Source: Beta vulgaris subsp. vulgaris (taxonomy: Eukaryota > Streptophyta > Magnoliopsida > Caryophyllales > Amaranthaceae). Taken from it: a stretch of DNA of 64,000 nucleotides. The notes under the pieces were generated by a model, which was given only the letters and a program-made list of their open reading frames with translations, was not told the DNA's origin and did not search any database. Numbering within the stretch: position 1 is the first letter of the stretch; every line of letters begins with the position of its first letter. This document shows positions 45,401-58,319 of this stretch, one piece after another. The position numbers and the translations under genes were made by a program. The stretch is taken from the NCBI RefSeq assembly GCF_026745355.1, contig NC_079204.1, forward strand, positions 54,270,532-54,334,531. Direction: 5' to 3'.

Positions 45401-48400
45401 TTTTGAAGAAGGATATACACACTGAGAAATCAGATGTCTACAGTTTTGCAGTATCTGTCAAGTGGGTATTTATTTGTATCATGTTGTTAATATTGGCTTG
45501 CTAGAATCTTTCTTCGATTCTTAAAAATAAAATACATCCTAGGTGAATTGCTGGCTTGCACAGATGGGCTATATAGTTATTGGTTTGCTAGAATCTTTTT
45601 CTTCCCCATCGTGTTGCTAACACTCATTTTCTGCAGTGAGCTTCTCACAGGGGTTGTTCCGTACACTGATCTTCGTGCAGAAGCTGAGGTTAGCTTCGTG
45701 ACTTACTCTTTCGTATGCTACAACATGGACTGTTTTTTGTTTTTTTTCCTACTTCTGTTAGAAGACTTTAAGTTCTTAATACATCAACATGGGAGGCAAA
45801 CTTGGAAATTTTGTCTAGGCCAAAAGCATACAATTGTTTTGGGAAATGGCACTTTTGGAATCATAGCTATATTAAATAATTCACTGATATTTTTTGATAT
45901 CGAATTGTATATGTTCAATTTTGAAGTTGTAAACATGCTTAAGACCTTCATAACTGCATCATTCTTTCTCCTTAACTTTCTTAATCTCGTAGTTTCCTAT
46001 AAAAAATGTCTACCATGAAAGCATGCAATTCATTCGATCAAAGTCTCCACAGCTTCTTATCATGTGTGCTGACATCTCTTGCTAGAGAGCATTTGTGTTA
46101 CAAGTTTACTGAAGACTCTTGACTAAATATATGATTTAATTGTGTTTTGCACTAGATTCAATCTTCTTTTTCTACAGTATGTCAATTTGTAATTCTAGTT
46201 GCCTGTTCTTGCTGCTTCCTTCGAGGACAAACTGTTCACTTGATTAAACATGGCAACATCACGCTTGATGTCTTGATTTATTCATCGTATATCGTCATGG
46301 GTGCATAAATTTTAAGAGCCTGCAAGTGGTCTCTCTGTGGTTCAATTTAGTACGAAGAAATAGTCTGTTCCTTTCTTTGCAAGTCTGGAGAAATAGAATT
46401 GGTGGAAATCTTGATGGCCTTGTCAGCTATGATTTATAATGCATCACTTCCTAGCCTTAGGCATGCATCAATAGTAATATGATTTATTCTTTGCGAATAG
46501 GTGACTGTTAAGTGCCTGTTTGTTGAATGATGCATGTGATGCTTGTAGGCCCATACTGCATTGGAAATGAGTTATACAGAGCAGAAGCTCATTGCAGCAG
46601 TGGTGTCTGATGGATTGCGGCCTGTTATGGTTGATTCTGAGTCAGGTGCACCTTTAGGTTTATTGTCATTGATTAAGCGATGTTGGGATGCCGATCCCGA
46701 TAATAGACCTTGTTTCACAGACATAGTATCTGAACTTCAATCAATTCGCGATGAGTTGAAAAATATGGAGGACAAGAAAAATATATTTGTTGAAGCTAAT
46801 GCTTTTCCTCAGCAGTTCATGGAGCAAAGCTCTAATTCTCAACTTTATAGGGAGAATATTAACTGGTCTACTCAGGGAGCAGAAATTTCCAGCAAGACTT
46901 CTCTCGGTATGGCTTCTAGGAAAGAAACTACATTTGATTATCCAAATGACGCATCCTCTTACATTCCGGTGCTGTCTTGGGGCTCCTTTGCTGCATGTGG
47001 CCAGAGGGAGACAATGGAAGACACTCATTTCCTCATGCCTCGGATATGTGATCAAAAGGATTTCTACTTGTTTGGTGTCTTTGATGGTCATCGAGGTGAG
47101 AAAATTGTGGATGAAACCTGAACTATTTGTTACTTGTGTATTTCTGATGAAAATTTGCTTTGTCAACTTACATTATTTAATCAAAGGGGCTTCTTTATTT
47201 CTTTTCTAAAGTGGCTAGTTTCCATCATTTTTTTGAAAATCTGTTTGCAAAATGAAAATTACGTTAACGCTCCAGATATATAATTTTCCTGGGCTGTAGC
47301 TGCAGGAATAACTATGCATTTATTTATCCCTTCCACTTATGTTTCTGTTGAATGTTACATTCATGAGGAGCTTATATTGTACATTAATTTAATCATAAAT
47401 TCATAATTGTTGAGATCCTGCTTTTTACTTATGAAGGATATTAAGTTGATTCAACTTGTAACCATTCATCATATTCTTCCTGCTAGTTTTTTTCTTTTCT
47501 GCTGCGAATCTGACATTAGCAGATTCATAATTTGTGCAATCTAACTAAAGATCATAGTTTTAGACCTACTTTTCCATTGTCTTTTAACATCCAAGATTCG
47601 TCATTGTACTGATTCAGAATATGATGGCCAGTGGTTAGAAACTTGTACAACATTGCAGACACTAGTGTGCCCATCTGCTCACCTGAAAGTTTCAGAGAGA
47701 TCTCATTAGTTGTGATATGACCACTATTTACCATCCCACCTCTCCTTGTTAGCATAAGCTTCAGTGTCAGCTTTTATATGCTGAAAGATTTTGTATTGAC
47801 AAGGTCTTAGGAGCTAAGTCAATGGCGACATTTTGAAGCAAGGAATGGTATCACAATAATAGTAGTAAGTCTTGCATAAGATAGGTGTACGCTAAACTAT
47901 GGGTGACTTTTATGCGATATGCGAAATTTGGAGTAAATTGGCTGTTGTAAATATGTGTTATATATAATTTTCCCACTGGCAGGTCCGGTTGTGTGATTTT
48001 GATGATAAATTATCTTTTTTATTCTACTTTCTTGTTTTAAAAAAATAATAGCTTGTGGATTTGTAGTGTACAAAGCATATTGAGTCCATGTGTTATTGCA
48101 AGCCTTTTGTAATCTATAAAATGGGCTGTCTTCTTTGTTATTTACATGACGTGAAAGCATGTATAGGTGCTGCTGCGGCTGAATTTTCTGCTCAAGCTTT
48201 ACCAAAATTACTACAAAGCTCCTATTCCAGTGGCATCAGGTCACTTATGTCTCTTGTTAATTTTATTCTTCCTGTCTATTTGCAGCTTCTTGTGGCTTGT
48301 GCTGATTATTATTTTAAATTTACAAATTGTTCTGATGCAGCCCTGCTGAGTCTCTAGTAAGAGCATTTGTCGAGACTGATATTGCATTTAGAAGTTCAGT

Positions 48401-50360
48401 GGACTCCCACCGTAAATCCAAGGGTTTAATTAAGAAAGACTGGCATCCTGGCTGTACAGCAATAGCTGCTTTTCTTGTAAAAAATAAGCTTTATATTGCA
48501 AATGCTGGGGACTGTAGAGTTATTTTGTGTAGGGAAGGCCATGCTATTGCGCTCAGCAGGGTGAGTTGATATAATATGTGTAGATCAGTGGAAAAGAACT
48601 ACGGCGAAAGTGTAGCTAATAATGAAAGTTAACATGGTAGGATCATGTTGCCAGCTGCCTTGAGGAGAGAGACCGCATCACAAAGGTGGGAGGTGTTGTG
48701 AAATGGCAACTGGATACATGGAGGGTTGGTGCAGCAGCTCTTCAGGTAGTACAACATATACTTCTTTTGATGATATTGCATAGAAACATATTGATGGTTC
48801 TCTTAGTTAATTGTATTTTATAACAGCAGATGCTGTCACTCTACAATCACTCTCTTCTGTTGATCCTTCTCCTTTTGTTCTAACTAGTCTCTGCCTGCAA
48901 GTCAGCACCCGTATGCTCCTCCAAGTTAATGTGATTGTCTTGCGCAAAAAGTAATAAGAGCACAAGGGACAATGACACTACATTTTAACAGAGCAGTGCA
49001 CTACTGAATCATATTAGATATGTGGGATTTTTGAAACAGCCCACAAAAAGTGAACTTTCTGTTTTGCTGTCAGCATCTATCCTCTACTATTCTGTTATCC
49101 AAAACAAGAGAGCCAATGAGTCAACCTCTCTTGTATGACATGTTTGACGACCTTGTTGGCTTGCTTATCTTATTTTTGGGAGGGTTAATCTTGACAGAAA
49201 TTTACACTTTGATGTCGAAAATTATTGATGATTGTACTCTTCTTTATTCAGGTTACACGCTCCATCGGTGATGCTGATCTCAAGCCTGCTGTCACTGCAG
49301 AACCTGAGATAATGGAGACACAACTGTCTTCAGAAGATGAATACCTGGTACGTTTTAATTTTTATTCCCTTGGCAAGCTTCAACTACCATAATTTTTGCT
49401 CACTTTATCTGCCCATATTCAAATGTACTCTGTGATGTTATACCACAATCTATGTCTGTTGAAGTAGTGCAAAAGTGCAAGTGCTCATATAAAAGAGATG
49501 TTTTTCAAAACTATGCTAAACGCTGCCTTTCTGTGATTATATATCCTGAGATATAAGTTTTGCACTTTGTCTCTCTCTTTTCTTTGGTTAGTCATCTTCT
49601 AACACCTTTTTCCCAACAAATGGTTGAAATTCATGCGTTTACCCAATTCTATGCAAAGGGTGAAAACTAAAACCGCTTGGGTTGTTTTTCTAATTTTTTA
49701 TACTTTTATACAAGCTATTGAATGCACTACACTGCCACTTTCATCCTAGGTTTTCATGTCAATAGTTGATTGTAATGCCCGGGCATCATGGATAAAAAAT
49801 AAAAACTACAATAACTTTTTACTATAAATGACTCTTTGGCTTGCTCACATACAATAAAACATGCTTACGAACGGGTGTCGTCTGACTACTTTATCTCATT
49901 TCTTATCGTTGGTCTTGTCTTCATCAATCTTGTTCAGCATATATTGCAGCCAGACTGCTGTTGTGCTCAATTTGAAGTGTTCAACTGTTCATTTGATGTT
50001 GGTAGTTTTACCTTTTGGAATTTCTTAGTCAGACATTTCATGCGTTGAGGTCATAACTGATATATAGGTTGATAAACAGAGACTTCTTCCTGGCCAATTT
50101 ATGGCTAATAAAGTATTTTTAAGTTTATCTGAGCTCCTTTTTTTCTTTGTGTGCTGAATCATCAGATCATGGCTAGTGATGGGTTATGGGATGTCATAAG
50201 TGATCAAGAAGTTGTGAGCATAATTAGGGACACAGTTAAAGAACCCAGTATGTGCGCCAAAAGATTGGCAACAGAAGCTGCCCAACGCGGAAGCAAGGAT
50301 AACATCACAGTGATCGTAGTGTTTCTTCGTCCAGTCACAACAGCTGAGAGGATTTATTAG
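42471..50360 (+). CDS. Protein kinase and PP2C-like domain-containing protein (12 exons, 659 aa)
   Basis: Exons 42471-42585, 42698-42815, 43155-43321, 45028-45095, 45238-45461, 45637-45688, 46549-47095, 48167-48239, 48341-48560, 48641-48745, 49252-49347, 50166-50360; 1980 bases, all GT-AG. The N-terminal kinase has a degenerate Gly loop (GSESVVYEG, 39-47), VAIK with Lys57, HRDVKSAN (147-154), DFG (167-169) and APEIL. The C-terminal PP2C has ED at 405-406, DGHRG (427-431), GDCR (511-514), SIGDAD (567-572), SDG (599-601) and KDN (639-641), so the Mg/Mn-binding acids are present. Start MVLEIVEPNTCIRGCC and overall length match the single-copy plant family represented by Arabidopsis At2g40860 (recalled, not searched). 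It should phosphorylate and dephosphorylate Ser/Thr; targets are unknown. Intron 3 is 1.7 kb. Confidence in structure is high because phases close at every junction. Confidence 0.93.
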
Positions 50361-52390
50361 CACAATCCCTCATATACGAGTTCGTGCAGGTCGATGGAAT
50401 TTCCAGAGCCCCCTGGTTATTATCCTACTTGATGAATTTTCGAAATGTGATTTCAATTTATGCATTGACCTTCCTCTAGCATTGCAATTCTGTTATTTGT
50501 AAATTTTGTGGCTGATTGTAGAGGCAATATGGTGATGATGCGTTGAATTCCAATATCTAAAATTCGATTTTTATATCTATAGAAATGTGATTGTTTTGGA
50601 GCTCAGTTCACTACCAAAATAAGGCCTTGATTATTAAGTAGAATTTATCTTCTTTTTTTTCTCATCATTTGTGCTTTACATAATTGTTCTGTTTCCTGTT
50701 ATGTGACAGTGGTAATAGAGTTGAAGCTAAGGACCTTAAAGACAGAATACATCATGATTTGCTGTGAATTAGTGCCCAATTCCTGGTATTTCCTTGCCTC
50801 GTCCTTGTCAGTGGCATGTTCTGAATTGTATGATACAAGATATGATTTCAAGATGGTAATTGTAGCGAAAATGACGAGGCTCTGCTTTCAGCCGCTTCTT
50901 CTCTGGCTTTACTTCTTCCTGTCTTGCTGTCCTGTTCCACAACGAGATTTTCATGAAAACATATGCAAGTATCTCGACTTGGTAACATCATCCCTTTGAT
51001 TCTGTTTTGAAGCACAAGACTGCTGACTTTCTGCAGCCTTATGGAGCATAGGCTTTTCCATTTACTCAATAAACTCAACACTCGGCCTTTATTCAAGATT
51101 ACCATAAAAGGACACTCGAGACTTTTTGGCGCTGCAGTAACTCTGTGTCTCTTCAGGATGGTTCAGGGAAGCGATGGTTTGTAGGTCGAGAGCGTCCCTT
51201 CACTTTAATGCGTGTTGCTTAGCATGTCGTGAAACAGCTTAGAAGTCACCTTACAGTCAATTCTTTGAGTCACACAGTCATCTTATTCAGGATACAGCTG
51301 ATGCTCTTTCCACCAGGCTTACGGGCAAGACTGTTCCTTACTTTGGCTGGTCCTTCGTTGTCACTGCTGCTCATAAGATGGGATGTTGGCTGTAGAGGTC
51401 ACATGCTTACTTTGGCTGGTTCTTTACTTTCAAATTGGACAGGAACTTTGTCAACTTAATTATGTCTTTATGTTGCTCATCTTTCAATTATTAAACATGC
51501 CACTCAATCAACTCTTGTTGAGATTTCAAAAATAAATAAATTTGAAGTTCAATAAAGGTATAATATCAACTTTTTAGGGTATCCAAAAGGATGTCATGTG
51601 ATAATACATTTTTGGAAGCTTATCACTTTATTACATCTATAATTAAATTTAGCACCAAAAACTATGTTAATTAAATTTATCTAGGTTCCTTAACCTTGTA
51701 ACCTTTAAGAAGATCCAGTTCCATAACCTTGACCTTTTAAAAACGCTCTCAACCACAACTTGTTTTTTTAATTAATTGTAACATTTTTTGTTTTACGGTA
51801 TTTCAAGTACAACTTTAAACATTAATATTTTTAAAAATATAAATATAAAATTAAAAGATTTGATATTCTTATATTTTTTTCGGACCTCCTTGGTAAGATG
51901 AATTTCTTCTAGACTGCACCCACCCCGTAGTTGGTGGTGTTGGGTTTACCGGAGCTATAGTTCAGAGTGTTGAGGTCAATTTTGCCAAAAAATTATCGTC
52001 CAAAATATTCAAAATTTGACCTCTACAAAACAAAGTAACAAACAATGCAACTAATAGATGAGTACAAGATAGCATCATAGTTCTATTTACTACCTCTTAG
52101 GACAGGCCTAAATAAGAAAAATATCACCATTTCATCATTTTCTAATGCAGACAATTCTTTTTAGGAAGAATATGTAAGTGATTCTTGCCTCTTCAAAAGT
52201 ATAATGAGTATGTAAGCAGAAAAATCAAGGGTAAACAAATATTTTATGTGTATAAAACTTAAAGATAAATTAAAGAAACATACATCAACACTCCTAGTTT
52301 TCACATCTAAAAAAACAAAGAAAAAAGAAAAAGAAACAATCCTAGTTGAATTTTCATGTACATAATTTAGTCAAGCCTTGAGGCTTACTA
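50361..52390. other. Intergenic stretch with no supported gene
   Basis: The first few hundred bases are probably 3' UTR of the kinase-PP2C gene. Short frames at 50703-50999, 50848-51105 and 51229-51459 have no family resemblance I can defend. AT-rich sequence follows from 51480. Confidence 0.45.
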
Positions 52391-52530
52391 TTTTTTTTTT
52401 TTAAGATAAGATGAAATCCCTTGCAAAGAAGAGAGGAAATTGGAGATCCTCCCTTGCAAGAGGTGAGACTCGAACCTAGGATCTCTAGTATTAGAAGTGA
52501 TGTCAACTCCACTAGACTATCACCTGCTGC
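52391..52530 (-). mobile_element. tRNA-derived SINE (about 140 bp)
   Basis: On the minus strand a head at about 52530-52440 carries an A-box-like TGATAGTCTAGTGG and a B-box-like GGTTCGAGTCTCACC at tRNA spacing. A short body ends in a 12-base A-run (T-run 52391-52402 on the plus strand). This is the layout of a plant SINE. No cloverleaf tRNA gene is intended: the head does not fold to a normal acceptor stem. Confidence 0.75.
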
Positions 52531-53064
52531 TCAAGAACTTTAATATATTTAGTTTTTTTTGTCTGAAACTATCTTTAACTTTAAAGTTTTTGCGAGAAAA
52601 TATCTTATAAAAAAATTGTTGTCCCGCCTTGAGGCTTAATATGGTAACATGACATTTTAACTATACCCTCCAGCAAACTACATTATACACATGCCTCACT
52701 AATTGCATAAAAATGTAAAACCTCCCAATTTATAATTCACTTCCTTTTATATCCTGAAGTCCAGATAAGAACATGATCAGAACAGAGTTGTATGATTTGT
52801 AATGTGTGAAATGAATCAAGCCCATAAAAACTATCCCAAAACATCTGAAGAAGTATCATGAAGAGGATTCATCCTTTTTCCTACCCTAAACATCTATGAC
52901 CTCTACAGATTTTGCAATTTTATATTCATACTAGGATATCATTCCATATTTGGATGTAAGCATTACTTCCTTCTTGTCAATAAATACTTGATTCTAACCC
53001 TCTTCCTTCCTCTCACAATTCAAACCATATCAAAAGAATTCAGAGTTCAAACTCCAGAGTCACC
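52531..53064 (+). promoter_or_regulatory. Zinc-finger gene upstream region
   Basis: Gene-free. CAATA and AT-rich words are frequent, and the last 80 bases before the ATG at 53065 are CT-rich, ending CCAGAGTCACC just before the start codon, like a plant 5' UTR. No other element recognised. Confidence 0.35.
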
Positions 53065-54036
53065 ATGAGAGCACCAGGTTGTGAAGCCTCCTTCCAAACC
53101 AAGCAGATTGTATCCGCGATACCAGCAGAACTACCCCCAAAGAAACGTGGTTTGGAGAGGGAGGAGGAAATCCTTGATGAGCCACCAGAAAGAAATAACC
53201 TCAGACCAGAATTCAACTCCTCTGAAATACAAATAACACCACAAAATGTTCCTCAGGGAAAAGCCTTGAGTGATCAAGTACCACCAGAAAAACACCAGTC
53301 TGATCCATCTTTTGGTTTATTTTTACACCTTAACGAAGGTGAAAATGGAGAGCCTTCGGAACAACCCCCTCGCTCTCCTCCCCCAATGTCTCGACATCCC
53401 ATAGCCTGCAAGTTCTGTGGCCAGCAATTTTCTAGTACACAGGCACTTGGTGGCCACCAAAATGCACATAAGCAAGAGAGGGAGATGCAAAAGGCTATGA
53501 AAGCAGCAAATGAATATGGCACAACTCCTATCATTTACAATCTGCCAGGCACAAAGCCACCTTTGTTGCATGGATCCTATTATGGACATCAGTTTCAGTA
53601 TCCTCCTTACCATGGATATGCCTATAGAGGATGGCAGCCAAGGCCTATTTACTCGACCCCCCGCATGGGACTTCTCCGCAGCCCACCTGGTTTTGCTCGG
53701 ACCCTAAGTGGATTCATTGGACCTTCCTCGATAAAACCTCTCAATCCTGCATATCACCCTGCATATGCTTTAGGTCCTATAAGAAGGCCACTGCTAGGCT
53801 CCACAAATTTTGATCCTTCTTTTGCTTCTAACTTGACAAATTTTCTGCAGGTGAATGAGAATGAGGGTGGACCCACCAAGAAACAATGTGTAGAATCAAC
53901 AGGCCTCAACTTGTCATTGAGGAGAGATGAATCTGTACAAGTTGATTTGCAACCTAAACAGCAAAAATCTTCAGCAGTTCCTTCACCAATGGACCCCAAT
54001 GAACCCACCAAGCTTGATCTCACCCTGAAGCTTTAA
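53065..54036 (+). CDS. Single-C2H2 (QALGGH) zinc-finger transcription factor with EAR motif, 323 aa
   Basis: A single uninterrupted exon. One Q-type zinc finger CKFCGQQFSSTQALGGHQNAH has Cys115, Cys118, His131 and His135, with QALGGH at 126-131, the plant-specific DNA-contact signature. LNLSLR (about residue 291) and LDLTLKL at the extreme C-terminus are EAR repression motifs, which recruit TOPLESS-type corepressors. A basic PPKKRGLERE stretch at 24-33 may be a nuclear signal. The middle is Pro/Tyr-rich. It belongs to the intronless C1-1i class that includes ZFP and KNUCKLES-type regulators; I cannot assign an orthologue. Start chosen as the first ATG, just after a CT-rich 5' UTR. Confidence 0.9.
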   Translation: MRAPGCEASFQTKQIVSAIPAELPPKKRGLEREEEILDEPPERNNLRPEFNSSEIQITPQNVPQGKALSDQVPPEKHQSDPSFGLFLHLNEGENGEPSEQPPRSPPPMSRHPIACKFCGQQFSSTQALGGHQNAHKQEREMQKAMKAANEYGTTPIIYNLPGTKPPLLHGSYYGHQFQYPPYHGYAYRGWQPRPIYSTPRMGLLRSPPGFARTLSGFIGPSSIKPLNPAYHPAYALGPIRRPLLGSTNFDPSFASNLTNFLQVNENEGGPTKKQCVESTGLNLSLRRDESVQVDLQPKQQKSSAVPSPMDPNEPTKLDLTLKL

Positions 54037-54458
54037 TGAACATTAGTTTTATAAGTTGTTTCCTTTCTTTATTCCCCAATCATTAGGTTATGTAGTTGTA
54101 TTTTTAGGCATATTAATATACACACAGGCATGTATGTCAGTTAAATTATAGTATCAATAGATGTATGTCATTTAAAGTTATCTTTCAAGTCCACTTAAAC
54201 AGTCTTTTAGCTTCGGACCTTTAGCATTCTTCACAAAGTGCAATGTTTGTTTCTGATATGAAAAGGGCATACCTCTGGAAAGTATTTAGGCAAGAAAGGA
54301 TGATCTGAATTTGACAGTTCTATATTCTAGATTGAAGATCAAAAAATCTTGTATACAGAAGGAATTTCTAGATACAATGGGTTGTAATCATCCCAAACCA
54401 CATTTAGTCACCCCACTATGAAGTTGAATTTTCTTGCTATCCTGACTAAAATTTGTTG

Positions 54459-54557
54459 TACTTCCTCCGTTTCGTTAGTTTTAAATGCAACAAAGGGGTA
54501 TTATTTGTGAGATATAAAATATTCATTTGTTGCATTTAATATGAAACGGAGGTAGTA
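54459..54557. mobile_element. Minimal MITE (about 99 bp)
   Basis: TA CTTCCTCCGTTTCG and ATGAAACGGAGGTAG TA form the ends, and TTTAAATGCAACAAA / TTTGTTGCATTTAA extend the pairing, so nearly the whole element folds as a hairpin. Confidence 0.75.
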
Positions 54558-54591
54558 TATACCTACTGGTTGAAGATTAATTTTCAACTAA

Positions 54592-54890
54592 GGCTTTGTA
54601 TGTTTTGGAAAAAAAGGAATTTCCCAAATTTTCGTTGTTTGGTTGGACAAGGGATTTAAAAAGGAAAACCAAGGTGTAAAAGAGATATCCATCCCTTTGT
54701 AAACATTTCCTCCCTCCGTAAATTAATTTGAAGGAAAACTATTTTTCCTCCACTTTCTCATTCCCAACATCTCCGATTTCCCCTTCTTAGCTTAATAGTT
54801 TTCATCAAACTAAACAAAGGAAAACTAATATTCATTTGCATTTTCCATGGCAAATCACGGAAAATGTTTTTCGTCAAACCAAACGGACCC
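54592..54890. mobile_element. Tourist-like MITE (299 bp), TAA duplication
   Basis: GGCTTTGTATGTTTTGG and CCAAACGGACCC ends are imperfect inverted repeats flanked by TAA (54589-54591 and 54891-54893). Inner blocks AAGGAAAACC and GGAAAACTA also pair loosely. No coding sequence. Confidence 0.6.
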
Positions 54891-54899
54891 TAATTTTTT

Positions 54900-55932
54900 T
54901 ATGAGTTAGAGGATCAGAAATGATACTTATTACCAAATTATTTGATGACTTAATCAGAAATAAATTTGAAAATATTAGGAAACAGATCACAAAAGGGTGT
55001 TACGCGTGTTCAGTGATTTAAAAAACTACATTTAAATAAGAAAATTATTAAATTTTAGAAATTATCAAGTCTTTTGAAGATCACCTCTTCATTAGTAACG
55101 CGTAGGGCCACGCACACATCCTAATTTTCTTTTTTTGATGTATAAGAAATCAGAATGGGAAATAGTGTAGATGAGATTCAATTTCATATCTTATGTACCA
55201 TGACCTTAAGATATAAACTAGCTAGCACCCACAAGCGACATACATCTTAACCTCCTTAGACCTCGCTAGTGGCACAATAATATGTACATTGTTGTTCTTG
55301 CTCTTGCAAGTATTAGTAGCCATATATATAATACAATGCAAAGATATGTTAAAGACTAAAGAGTAGTTAGACTTCAGATTTTACAGCGTCGAAAATGAAA
55401 AGGTAAGGAATATCAAGTAACATGTTAGCACTTTGCTTGTATGCGTGCTGCCATCGTTGCCATGAATAAAGGAGGTATGAAAATCTGAAATGCTAGTGTC
55501 AAATAACTCCCAAACTGAAGTTTAACACTAGTGAAATTACATTTGAATCTTCTTTTCACTTAACCTATTAATACTTTAGCCTTAATATGGATAGAAAAAT
55601 GTAACTAAGCAAAAATGTAGAAATGTTGAACAAGATCCTGATCTTATGTGACCTACAGGATCACAAACAATGTTGACTGTTCAACTGATCCTATGACCTA
55701 TCCATGAGCATAAGCTGCCTAAACAAAAACAAAGCTTTCCTCTTGCCACAAGATGGACTCTGTATATATGGATCCTTCAAGTCCATCTGAAATTTTGTAG
55801 GCAATCCCCAAGATTTCAATAGTAAATTAGAAATTAAGAATGTCTTTACAAGTTCATCTTTTGAAAAGAGCACAAAGGATCCTAAAATTTAATCGGAATG
55901 CTTCAGGGTATCTTTATAGTCTATAATGCATT
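54900..55932. other. Gene-free intergenic sequence
   Basis: AT-rich, without terminal repeats or open frames that I can defend. The 60-codon minus-strand frame at 55691-55873 has no recognisable family. Confidence 0.4.
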
Positions 55933-56171
55933 AGTAAGTCTTGTATAAGACCGCCTTACCATGAATTAGTACAAGTCCACCTCATTTTGTTCCCTAGAAG
56001 GATCACTTTATAAGTTAAAAGGGTCACTTAATGAGTTAAGGGAATCACTAGATAATGGATCACTCCATGACTTAAAAGGGTCATTTGTACCATAAGTGAC
56101 CCCTTTAGGACAGCAAGTTATCCATATCTTACTATAAATCATGGTAAGACGGTCTTATATGAAACTTATGG
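55933..56171. mobile_element. Foldback element with GGTCACTT repeats (about 240 bp)
   Basis: AGTCTTGTATAAGACCGCC-TTACCATGA at the left pairs with TCATGGTAAGACGGTCTTATAT at the right. Inside, several degenerate AAAGGGTCACTTA units are repeated. The TAAGACCGTCTTA ends recall the element at 58320. Confidence 0.55.
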
Positions 56172-56911
56172 ATACCACATAACGGCAACATCTTATCATT
56201 TAAGGAATTTCAGTGTCTACAAAGACTACAATCATGGACATAAGAAATATATTTATAAACTTAACACCAAAACATATATAAAGGGTTGATATATAAAAAT
56301 GGGCCTAATTTAAGAGTAAAATAAGGTCATGTAAAATGAAGTGTTGCTTCTCAATGATCATCAAGTAACTTGAAGGGCAAGGATCTCATAAAATATGAGA
56401 AATTATTCATTATTCATACTACTCATTACATATTTCCAAAGGACATAAAAGATAAAAAGGTAAGGAAACCTTATAGCATATTTAGAATATAAAGACAACT
56501 TTCCAAACAATATGATTTATTCCTTTTTTATTTTGCCACTTTCCTTAATGATACTTTCCATAATGATATTATTACAGAATCATAACATTTTTTCCCCTTT
56601 CCTAGCCTCCTATCTTTGTTCTTAAGTTATGGATTTATAAAGTAGAGATTAAGTTGTGTTCCACTTGTTTAACTATTGTTCAGAAGGGAATTATGGAACA
56701 TATATTGGAAATTTACAAAGGTATTTTTATAAGTGCAAGAAAACCTCAACTAGAAAGAATAATTATTCCTTGAAAAATGTTTTGCGCTCAATCAAACACT
56801 CTCTTATGCTAAACAACATATTTTCTCATTAGCATCTAATCCTATAATCTTTTCACCTCTTAACAACCACTACATTCTACTATCTTCAACCGATCAATGG
56901 AGTAGTAATAA
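56172..56911. other. Gene-free AT-rich sequence
   Basis: No gene, RNA or terminal-repeat structure seen. Confidence 0.4.
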
Positions 56912-57321
56912 AGGTGCGTTCTCTTCAACTTAAAAAAATAAGTTTCAGGTCCAATAAGTTCAGATAAGTTCAGATAAGTTGCAATCAGGTCCAATCAGGG
57001 CAATAAGTTCCAATCAGGTCTAATAAGGTCCAATAAGTTCCAATCAGGTGCAATAAGTTCCAATCAGGTGCAATAAGTTCCAATCAGGTCTAATAAGGTC
57101 CAATAAGTTCCAATTGCTAAAAGTTAATAAAGTCTAATAAGTTTCAATCAGGTCCAATAAGGTCAATAAGTTTCAATCAAGTCCAATAAGTTCCAATCAG
57201 GTCCAATAAGTTGAATCTGGTCCAATCAGGTTTAGTAAGTTCCAATAAGTTCAGTTCAGGTTTAATAAGTTCCAATAAGTTCAGATAAGTTCAGGACCAA
57301 TAAGTTGAAGAGAACGCACCA
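56912..57321. mobile_element. Tourist-like MITE (410 bp) filled with a 20-base minisatellite
   Basis: GGTGCGTTCTCTTCAACTTA and its exact complement TAAGTTGAAGAGAACGCACC close the element, with TAA on each side (56909-56911 and 57322-57324). Between them run about fifteen degenerate copies of AATAAGTTCCAATCAGGTCC. The ends resemble those of the 36756 element, which also has a repeat-filled centre. Confidence 0.8.
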
Positions 57322-57783
57322 TAAGGCAGTCACAAACTTAACAAAACGCGACTGCTTATCAAGTGGTTGCAAAATTCGGTAGCTAAAAAGTCCGGGTTTT
57401 GTAGTAACCAAACATACTACAAAATCAATGAATACAAAACTAACACAAGAATAGGATTTTTTTTTATGTAAATCAATAAATTATGGAAAAACTTACATCC
57501 CTGATATTGCACTAAATCCTAGGTCCTGGAATATATATCCCAGATACATGATGTCACAAAGCTGTACTCATGATTAAATCATCCATTTTTACCTATTGAT
57601 TGTAAGATGCACCTTTTATTTGATCTTCTTCTAGAAAATATGATAAAGAAATAAAAAGCTAATCACTTATAAATTATAATAGAGTTCTCAAACTCCGGTG
57701 ATCAAGATATTGATTCACTCAACAAAATTCTAAATGCATTTTATATAGTCAGGGAAGTAAGAAGAAGATGACATCAAATTTCC

Positions 57784-58017
57784 TCATTCAACAATTGAAA
57801 TAATAAATGAACTTGGATTAAAGAAACAGTAAATTGACATGAAATCAATAACCATGCAAACTGCAGCAAAGAGATAGGAGAGAGAGTAGACCTGCAAATT
57901 GCGCCGGTTTTCCGGTGGACTCCGGGCAGTTTTCCGGTGATACCTCCGGCGAATTTCTGGCGAACTCCGGCTAGCTCTCCTTTGAGTTTGTCTCGGGTCT
58001 AGACTCGTTCCATGCAT
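57784..58017 (-). other. Unrecognised GC-rich open fragment
   Basis: A minus-strand frame of 77 codons whose first ~43 residues are Arg/Ser/Pro-rich (SRSSPEIRRRYHRKTARSPP) and GC-rich relative to its surroundings. TTGCAG/GT at about 57893 could be an exon end. It looks like an isolated exon or a transduced fragment beside a MITE. I assign no function. Confidence 0.25.
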
Positions 58018-58042
58018 GTGAGTTTGTATAAGTTTTGTTTAA

Positions 58043-58288
58043 TACTCCCTATTTTTTTATCTTTCCTACTTTGACTTTGCACGTTTGCCAATGCACTTAT
58101 TCTACATTAAATATCTCTCATTACATATTAGTAAAAATTATAATGATTGAATATTAATAAAGTACTCATTGAGACGAATCAAACAATATCCTACATGACT
58201 ATATTTTTTCTTATATATTGAGAAAAATTTAAAAGATTAATAGTGTCAAGATTCTAAGTGAGAAAGATAAAAAAATACAGAGAGAGTA
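58043..58288. mobile_element. Stowaway-like MITE (246 bp)
   Basis: TA CTCCCTATTTTTTTATCTT and AAGATAAAAAAATACAGAGAGAG TA are inverted ends with TA flanks. The core ACGAATCAAACAATATCC is shared with several other repeats in the window (13760, 62600, 3610 reversed, 11120). Confidence 0.7.
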
Positions 58289-58319
58289 ATTCTTTAGATG
58301 AATGTAGAATTATCTTAGA

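Noticed and set aside
46741..47209. Open frames of about 140 codons over kinase-PP2C exon 7
   Set aside because: Shadow frames of the real exon, which has conserved kinase and PP2C sequence.
52440..52530. Possible tRNA gene
   Set aside because: A- and B-box words are present but the cloverleaf stems fail and an A-run tail follows; a SINE fits better.
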